NCBI GenBank assembly: GCA_009703465.1
Contig: WLGC01000019.1
Coordinates: forward strand, 1-9,981
Direction: 5' to 3'
DNA: 9,981 nt
From: Actinomycetota bacterium
GTDB lineage: Bacteria > Actinomycetota > Actinomycetes > Actinomycetales > Microbacteriaceae
Shown in pieces: positions 5,718-9,981 of the stretch. The notes beneath the pieces were generated by a model. It saw only the letters and a program-made list of their open reading frames with translations, did no database searches and was not told where the DNA came from. The position numbers were made by a program, and so were the translations under genes. Position 1 is the stretch's first letter; every line of letters begins with the position of its first letter.

Positions 5718-7054
5718 TGCTCAAGCGCATATTCCTACTTGTCTTTGTTGTTTGCGGAATTGTTGCCGGTTCTGTTACTTTGCCGACATTTAGTTTTCAA
5801 ATCGGCAATACTGCTGCCGAAAGTGAACTAGTAGTTCAAGCTAGAGATCTTCAACTTGTTTGTCCGGGTGGTTTATACAAAGCCGGAGGGGCAACCGGTA
5901 ATACCTTAGGAAACTTTGCCCAGGTCGGTCAGCCAAAATATTTCAGTGAGTTCAATTCCATGAACGGTGCCACGCTTTCGACTGATCAAGGCATCTTCAC
6001 TGTGCAATCAGCGCAAGCACTCGGTAATCAGGAACCGCAGCAGGGCTCAACTCTTTTGAATGCCAATCAGTATCAAAAGCTAGCCGGAGCAACCCTGCAC
6101 GGCCTTGCAGCAACAAACTGCCAACTACCAGCTAACGACATTTGGTTACTCGGTGGTGACACAACCACAGGTCGCGAGTCACTGTTAGTTATGCGAAACA
6201 CCAGCGCCGTGGATGCAACTGTCAGCCTCGAGATCTTCAGTGAGGGGGGTCGGGTAAATGCCCCGGGTCTAAGTGGCATTTCAGTTGTCGCTGGGAAAAC
6301 CACGGTAATTCCCTTGGCCGGCATCGTGCCAAAAACAAGAAGCTTCATGACTCATGTTCAATCCAGTGGTGGCGCTGTAGCCGCGTGGATTCAACAGCGC
6401 ACTGTGCGCGGTCTTTCTGCGGCCGGTGTTGACTACGTATCACCTTCGCCAGCTTTTGCTAAAGAACTGGTGCTACCAGGATTATTCATTCGTGGCTCCG
6501 CTGAAATTGCCAAGCTAATTGCTAAGGATGCAAACTACCAAGACCTAGTCCCAGTGCTTCGAGTATTTGTACCAGGAACTGATGCTGCAACAGTTACAGC
6601 TCAGGTCGCAGGCTCTAATGCCAGCACTTTCGGAACAGTCGTTCGCCAGGTAGTAAATGCCGGAACGGTTATGGACATAGAAATTCCTGGCTTGAAAGAC
6701 GGTGACTATGTGGCTGTAGTTTCGGCAGATCGAGACATACAGGCATCAATACGTTTTTCTCGAGTTAGCGCCACTACTAAACCTGATTTCACCTGGCTGA
6801 CTGCAGCCGAAAAGTTCAGTGGTGCAAGAAACATAAGCATTCCAACCGAGGGAATTTCAAAGCTAAGTATTTACGATGTAGCTACGGGGGCTTATAAAGT
6901 ACTTCCGGTTACACCGGGTAGCACCTATCGCTTTAGCGCTGGAGCAAATGAGATTGCAGCCAAGTTGATTATTGACATAGATTCCAGCGTTGCAAATCTT
7001 TCGGTATTGGACCAAAAGAATGTTGGCGGCAATCTAAAGGTTAATCTTCGCTAA
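5717..7054 (+). CDS. DUF5719-family secreted or membrane-anchored protein
   Basis: A 445-aa protein with an N-terminal hydrophobic segment (residues 4-24, after a KR pair) that acts as signal peptide or anchor; the remainder is soluble and beta-rich (many short V/T/S/G strands), so it probably sits outside the membrane. The 'LQLVCPGGLY' motif (45-54) close to the mature N-terminus, the length and the position after the whiB-linked glycosyltransferase fit actinobacterial DUF5719 proteins, whose biochemical role is unknown. The start overlaps the upstream stop by one base (TAATG) and is preceded by a strong GGAGAGGAG ribosome site, indicating translational coupling to the glycosyltransferase. 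The two proteins may therefore work at the same membrane site (inference). No catalytic motif or sortase signal is apparent. The 3' end overlaps the convergent metallopeptidase gene by 4 nt. Confidence 0.75.
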   Translation: MLKRIFLLVFVVCGIVAGSVTLPTFSFQIGNTAAESELVVQARDLQLVCPGGLYKAGGATGNTLGNFAQVGQPKYFSEFNSMNGATLSTDQGIFTVQSAQALGNQEPQQGSTLLNANQYQKLAGATLHGLAATNCQLPANDIWLLGGDTTTGRESLLVMRNTSAVDATVSLEIFSEGGRVNAPGLSGISVVAGKTTVIPLAGIVPKTRSFMTHVQSSGGAVAAWIQQRTVRGLSAAGVDYVSPSPAFAKELVLPGLFIRGSAEIAKLIAKDANYQDLVPVLRVFVPGTDAATVTAQVAGSNASTFGTVVRQVVNAGTVMDIEIPGLKDGDYVAVVSADRDIQASIRFSRVSATTKPDFTWLTAAEKFSGARNISIPTEGISKLSIYDVATGAYKVLPVTPGSTYRFSAGANEIAAKLIIDIDSSVANLSVLDQKNVGGNLKVNLR

Positions 7055-7464
7055 TAGCGATCTGGTGCCAACTCCCATGGCTCTTTGCCAATTAGATGAC
7101 CAACTGCGGCAAAAACAAATTCTTCAATGTGCATGCGTTCATGTAGGGCATCTGTTCTTTTGTGGTGGCCTAGTCGTTCGATTGGTAAGCGGTAAATGAT
7201 TATCTTCATTTGATCGCGCCGCACACCCCAGCGCCGAACACCCTTGGTCTCTGAGCTGATAGTTGGCGCATCGGCAACCTCCCACTTCAGATCAGCAAGT
7301 TCATCTGGCCAAGCATTTTTTAGAAAATCGCAGGTTCCAGAAACTATTTGCTCGAAGCTACTTAGGCGCCGGCCGCCACGAGATATTTGACTAGCCAAAC
7401 TCTGGCGCATTCCACGCCCGTGTCTATCCCGATCGATACGGGGAAGGCCTGGGTCGTTGTCCAT
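7051..7464 (-). CDS. Metallopeptidase-family (zincin-like, Rv3259-type) small protein
   Basis: A 137-aa cytoplasmic protein without membrane segments. Recognisable parts are the basic 'RDRHGRGMR' N-terminus (12-20), 'IIIYRLPIER' (88-97) and the C-terminal helix region 'EEFVFAAVGHLIGKEPWEL' (114-132), matching the actinobacterial proteins annotated 'metallopeptidase family' beside whiB2/manB, Rv3259 in M. tuberculosis. A literal HExxH occurs as HERMH (108-112), but by alignment from memory the family's usual HE pair falls a few residues later, where EE (114-115) stands here. Peptidase activity is therefore doubtful and no substrate is known. Its opposite orientation relative to whiB and manB is the usual arrangement. 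The start is ATG 7464; the conserved RDRHGRG stretch excludes the internal ATG at 7410. No Shine-Dalgarno precedes it; a TAAACT -10-like box 6 nt upstream suggests a leaderless message. Confidence 0.72.
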   Translation of the reverse strand: MDNDPGLPRIDRDRHGRGMRQSLASQISRGGRRLSSFEQIVSGTCDFLKNAWPDELADLKWEVADAPTISSETKGVRRWGVRRDQMKIIIYRLPIERLGHHKRTDALHERMHIEEFVFAAVGHLIGKEPWELAPDRY

Positions 7465-7507
7465 GGCCCAAGTTTATTTGACTGGCAGCCCCAGTAAACT
7501 TGGACTA
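7465..7507. promoter_or_regulatory. Divergent promoter region with mirrored TAAACTTGG boxes
   Basis: The 43-bp gap between two divergent starts is nearly filled by a perfect 9-bp inverted repeat: CCAAGTTTA (7468-7476) and TAAACTTGG (7495-7503). Read outward, each gene has TAAACTTGG just before its ATG, with 3 nt (minus) or 4 nt (plus) between. TAAACT fits the actinobacterial -10 pattern TANNNT and ends 6-7 nt from each ATG, placing transcription starts at or beside the A of the start codon. The inner ACTGG/CCAGT (7481-7485/7491-7495) lets the whole element fold into one hairpin. Candidate -35s are weak (TTGACT at 7478-7483 is too close to the plus -10). Confidence 0.5.
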
Positions 7508-8926
7508 ATGAGCATTGATTGGGATTCCCTAGTAAAGACCTACGATGTCCGCGGTTTAGTCGGCATTTCACTTACAACTGAGATTGTTTCAGCTCTTGCC
7601 GCTGGATTTGTCGATGAGCTTGAAGCCGCCGGCCAGGATGTAATCGTTGGTCACGATATGAGGGACTCCTCTCCAGAATTTGCCAAAGCTTTTGCAGACG
7701 GAGCCAGAGCCAGAGGTGCCAACGTAGTTTCGATTGGGCTTTGTTCGACCGATGAATCGTATTTTGCATCTGGTTCACTAAATGCCCCAGCTGCCATGTT
7801 TACTGCCAGCCATAACCCAGCAACCTACAACGGAATTAAGTTTTCGCGCGCGGGGGCACGCGGCGTAAGCATGGACACCGGTTTAGGTGCCATCCGTGAT
7901 CGTGCAAAAAAATATTTAGAGACATCGATTGGCCAAGTTACCCAGCCAGGAAGTTTTCGAGAGCTAGATGTCCTATCTGCCTACGCTAAGTATTTGCGGG
8001 ATCTTGTTGATCTCAGTTCAATAAGAAAACTAAAGGTAGTAGTGGATGCCGGAAACGGCATGGGCGGCTTAACGGTGCCAGCGGTATTGGGAGAGTCGGC
8101 AAACCTAAGTCAGTTACCGCTAGAGATAATCCCGATGTATTTTGAACTAGATGGATCATTTCCAAACCACGAAGCTAACCCACTTGATCCAAAAAATTTA
8201 GTAGACATTCAAAAGGCTGTGGTTGAGCACAATGCTGACATTGGTTTAGCTTTTGACGGAGATGCCGATCGCTGCTTTGTGGTTGATGAAAACGGCAACC
8301 CGGTTAACCCTTCAGCAATTGCCGCGATTGTGGCAAGGCGCGAAATTGCGCGAGAGAGGGCTTCGAACCCTGATGCGCAAATCACAGTGCTACACAATTT
8401 GTTAACCTCAAGAATTGTTCAAGAGGTAATTGCACTTGACGGTGCGAGGCCAGTAAGAACCAAGGTTGGCCACTCCCTAATCAAAGATGAGATGGCCAGA
8501 ACCAACGCCATCTTTGGTGGCGAGCATTCAGCGCACTACTACTTCAGAGATTTTTGGGGTGCAGATAACGGCATGCTAGCTGCCATGCACGTCTTGGCAG
8601 AGTTTGGATCCCAAGCTAAACCTCTGTCTGCATTTGCTAAGGAGTATGACCCTTATAACCTAAGCGGCGAGATCAACTCCACGGTTTCAGATGTGCCAGC
8701 CGCCAAAGAGCGAATCCGCACGGCCTTTGCCGGGCGAGCTGACTTTGAGGAGTTTGATGGCATCACAGCCCAAGGCAAGCCTGCCGATGCGGGTTCCTGG
8801 TGGTGGTTTAACGTTCGAAGTTCAAATACTGAACCTTTGCTGCGGTTAAACGTCGAGGCTTCTAATCAGGCCTTGATGATTCAAATTCGAGACGAAGTGC
8901 TAAAGCTCATCCAGCAGAAAGCTTGA
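7508..8926 (+). CDS. manB: Phosphomannomutase / phosphoglucomutase
   Basis: Alpha-D-phosphohexomutase converting mannose-6-P to mannose-1-P (and often glucose-6-P to glucose-1-P), the step after ManA and before GDP-mannose. The 472-aa product has all four family domains. The phosphoserine loop is 'TASHNP' with S101; the Mg2+ loop is 'DGDADR' (250-255); the sugar loop is 'GGEHSAH' (337-343); the phosphate-binding loop is 'RSSNTEP' (437-443). 'TYDVRGLVG' near the N-terminus and 'YFASG' (85-89) are also typical. All key residues are present, so it should be active; mannose versus glucose preference cannot be decided from sequence. The start is ATG 7508: an upstream in-frame TTG (7457) would add 17 residues foreign to the family and overlap the divergent gene's start. 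No good Shine-Dalgarno is seen, consistent with leaderless expression from the TAAACT box. DUF3499 and SIS-domain genes, usual neighbours elsewhere, are absent. Confidence 0.95.
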   Translation: MSIDWDSLVKTYDVRGLVGISLTTEIVSALAAGFVDELEAAGQDVIVGHDMRDSSPEFAKAFADGARARGANVVSIGLCSTDESYFASGSLNAPAAMFTASHNPATYNGIKFSRAGARGVSMDTGLGAIRDRAKKYLETSIGQVTQPGSFRELDVLSAYAKYLRDLVDLSSIRKLKVVVDAGNGMGGLTVPAVLGESANLSQLPLEIIPMYFELDGSFPNHEANPLDPKNLVDIQKAVVEHNADIGLAFDGDADRCFVVDENGNPVNPSAIAAIVARREIARERASNPDAQITVLHNLLTSRIVQEVIALDGARPVRTKVGHSLIKDEMARTNAIFGGEHSAHYYFRDFWGADNGMLAAMHVLAEFGSQAKPLSAFAKEYDPYNLSGEINSTVSDVPAAKERIRTAFAGRADFEEFDGITAQGKPADAGSWWWFNVRSSNTEPLLRLNVEASNQALMIQIRDEVLKLIQQKA

Positions 8927-8927
8927 G

Positions 8928-8949
8928 TTAGGCAGCAAAATCGGCCTAA
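8928..8949 (+). terminator. Short hairpin after manB, weak terminator candidate
   Basis: TTAGGC (8928-8933) and GCCTAA (8944-8949) form a perfect 6-bp stem around a 10-nt loop, one base after the manB stop. It is followed by AACACC rather than a U-run on the plus strand, so efficient intrinsic termination is unlikely. Confidence 0.25.
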
Positions 8950-8975
8950 AACACCGAATAAAAAGGTTGCCCGTT

Positions 8976-8981
8976 TATAGT
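8976..8981 (+). promoter_or_regulatory. Possible -10 of the mtrA promoter (TATAGT)
   Basis: In the 127-bp gap between manB and mtrA, TATAGT matches TATAAT at five of six positions and the TANNNT pattern. No good -35 lies at standard spacing. The implied leader would be about 66 nt. The rest of the gap shows no other clear site. Confidence 0.3.
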
Positions 8982-9053
8982 TCCGCTCTATTGGTGTTGA
9001 ATTGAGATAGTTGATCAGTGCAGCCAATGAGGGCAGCAAGACACGAGGGGTAA

Positions 9054-9731
9054 ATGGCTCAAAAGATTTTGGTCATCGATGATGACAACGCGCTTCGTGA
9101 AATGGTTGGCATTGTGCTGGAGGCCGAAGGCTATTCAGTAAGTAACCACGACGCCGGAACAGGTGCGCTGGAAACATATAAGAGTGAAAATCCTGACCTT
9201 GTTCTTCTAGATGTAATGCTTCCTGGAAAAGATGGCATCGAGGTTTGCCAAGAAATCCGCGCCGTTGCCGGTGTTCCAATAATTATGTTGACTGCAAAGA
9301 CCGAAAGCGAAGATGTTGTTCGTGGTTTAGAGGCAGGTGCTGATGACTACGTGGTGAAGCCGTTTGATCCAGTAGTGCTGCTAGCCAGAATTCGTGCACG
9401 ACTTCGCCCACTTGCCGGTGCACCAAGTGAGGTTGTTCAGATTGGCCCACTTACCTTAGATGTTGTCGGCCACGAGGTAAAGCGTGGAAATAAAAAAGTA
9501 TTACTCACTCCATTGGAATTCAATTTGCTATTAACTTTGGCTCTAAAGCCAAAGCAGGTATTTACACGCGAGATGCTGCTTGAGACTGTTTGGGGCTATC
9601 ACTATAAAGCTGACACCAGATTGGTAAACGTTCACGTTCAGCGACTGAGGTCAAAAATTGAAGATGATCCTGATAATCCAAAGATCGTAACCACGGTGCG
9701 TGGCATTGGATATAAGGCTGGCTTAGGATAA
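9054..9731 (+). CDS. mtrA: Response regulator MtrA (OmpR/PhoB type)
   Basis: A 225-aa DNA-binding response regulator. The receiver domain (about 4-115) carries the acidic pocket D9-D11, phospho-acceptor D53 in 'LVLLDVMLPG', T80 in 'IIMLTAK' and K102 in 'VVKPF'. The winged-helix effector domain (about 127-223) has 'LTPLEFNLLLTLA', 'REMLLETVWGY', 'DTRLVNVHVQRLRSKIE' and 'VRGIGYKAG', the signature actinobacterial MtrA carboxy-terminus. In other actinobacteria MtrA, phosphorylated by MtrB, controls cell-wall peptidase, division and replication-linked genes; the role here is inferred from orthology. ATG 9054 is preceded by GAGGGG (9045-9050). It is directly followed by mtrB. In many relatives ahcY or other genes lie between manA/manB and mtrA; here mtrA comes straight after manB. 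Confidence 0.95.
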   Translation: MAQKILVIDDDNALREMVGIVLEAEGYSVSNHDAGTGALETYKSENPDLVLLDVMLPGKDGIEVCQEIRAVAGVPIIMLTAKTESEDVVRGLEAGADDYVVKPFDPVVLLARIRARLRPLAGAPSEVVQIGPLTLDVVGHEVKRGNKKVLLTPLEFNLLLTLALKPKQVFTREMLLETVWGYHYKADTRLVNVHVQRLRSKIEDDPDNPKIVTTVRGIGYKAGLG

Positions 9732-9981
9732 ATGTTTTTTCGAGCAGCCGCTGATTGGGCGCTCGGTCTTTTTCGCCGATTCCTTCAGGTTCGAGCAGTT
9801 TTTACGACCGTAGTGCTCTCTGGGATAGCACTTTTGATTGTGGGCGGATTTCTTTCCTACTCAATTGGTAACGGTCTTTACCAAACACGCGTGACTCAAA
9901 TCCTTGCTGAGTCAGAGCGTGGAGTTGTTGAGATTCAAAATACATTTTCTGCATCTACTGTCACAGATGAAATTGCCCTAC
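9732..9981 (+). CDS. mtrB: Sensor histidine kinase MtrB, N-terminal fragment cut by the window end
   Basis: The first 83 codons are visible: a short cytoplasmic leader with basic and aromatic residues (MFFRAAADWALGLFRRFLQV), a membrane helix (about 23-45, VFTTVVLSGIALLIVGGF), then the beginning of the extracellular sensor part (SYSIGNGLYQTRVTQILAE...). The ATG at 9732 directly abuts the mtrA stop (9729-9731), and AGGAT just upstream can serve as ribosome site, so the pair is cotranscribed and likely coupled. Identification rests on adjacency to mtrA and on the MtrB-like 'RxVFTTVVLSG...' first helix; HAMP, dimerisation and ATPase domains lie beyond the window. Confidence 0.88.
   Translation, partial: MFFRAAADWALGLFRRFLQVRAVFTTVVLSGIALLIVGGFLSYSIGNGLYQTRVTQILAESERGVVEIQNTFSASTVTDEIAL

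Noticed and set aside
7457..7507. Upstream TTG start for manB (17 extra residues)
   Set aside because: The extra residues are not like the family N-terminus, would overlap the divergent gene's start codon, and lack a ribosome site; ATG 7508 gives the usual start before TYDVRG.
8045..8545. Alanine in the manB sugar loop GGEHSAH instead of the common GGExSGH
   Set aside because: I recall the SAH version as usual for actinobacterial phosphomannomutases, so it is probably not a defect.
8928..9053. A riboswitch or small RNA in the manB-mtrA gap
   Set aside because: Only one 6-bp hairpin and a weak -10 are visible; no conserved aptamer pattern could be recognised.
1..9981. Mobile elements, CRISPR arrays, phage or toxin-antitoxin modules
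   Set aside because: No transposase, integrase, spaced repeats, long terminal inverted repeats or toxin-like small gene pairs were found; coding is dense and of even character throughout.

Overview
The window looks like chromosomal DNA from a small-genome, unusually AT-rich actinobacterium. A Microbacteriaceae of the freshwater or marine planktonic 'Luna' type (Rhodoluna/Aquiluna-like) is my best guess. The actinobacterial assignment rests on a WhiB regulator with its four cysteines, an MtrA–MtrB two-component pair, a DUF5719 protein and an Rv3259-type metallopeptidase-family protein, all next to manA/manB. The genus-level guess is inference from base composition and gene content. There are no tRNA or rRNA genes, CRISPR arrays, insertion sequences or prophage genes.

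Layout, left to right. Positions 1-1082 (minus strand): the N-terminal 360 codons of a polytopic O-antigen ligase/polymerase-family protein, cut by the window edge. Positions 1164-2312 (plus): manA, mannose-6-phosphate isomerase, divergent from the ligase. Positions 2313-2540: a 228-bp gap with nested terminator-like hairpins, a strong promoter with a palindrome over its -10, and a structured 5' leader for whiB. Positions 2541-7054 (plus): whiB, then a 948-aa glycosyltransferase fused to a large membrane domain, then a secreted or membrane-anchored DUF5719 protein whose start overlaps the preceding stop by one base. Positions 7051-7464 (minus): a small metallopeptidase-family protein, convergent with DUF5719 (stops overlap by 4 nt) and divergent from manB. 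Positions 7508-8926 (plus): manB, phosphomannomutase/phosphoglucomutase. Positions 9054-9731 and 9732-9981 (plus): mtrA, immediately followed by the start of mtrB, cut by the window edge.

Together the genes describe an envelope-building and division-control neighbourhood. ManA and ManB interconvert fructose-6-P, mannose-6-P and mannose-1-P, feeding nucleotide-mannose synthesis. The GT2/membrane fusion and the Wzy/WaaL-like protein are plausible users of such precursors at the membrane. WhiB and MtrAB are regulators of division, development and cell-wall homeostasis in other actinobacteria. The order resembles the whiB2-manB-manA-mtrAB region of mycobacteria and streptomycetes but is compacted and rearranged.

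No unequivocally new system is present. The most interesting signals are regulatory: a mirrored TAAACTTGG box beside both divergent start codons at 7464/7508, suggesting paired leaderless promoters, and the layered palindrome and alternative leader pairings in front of whiB.
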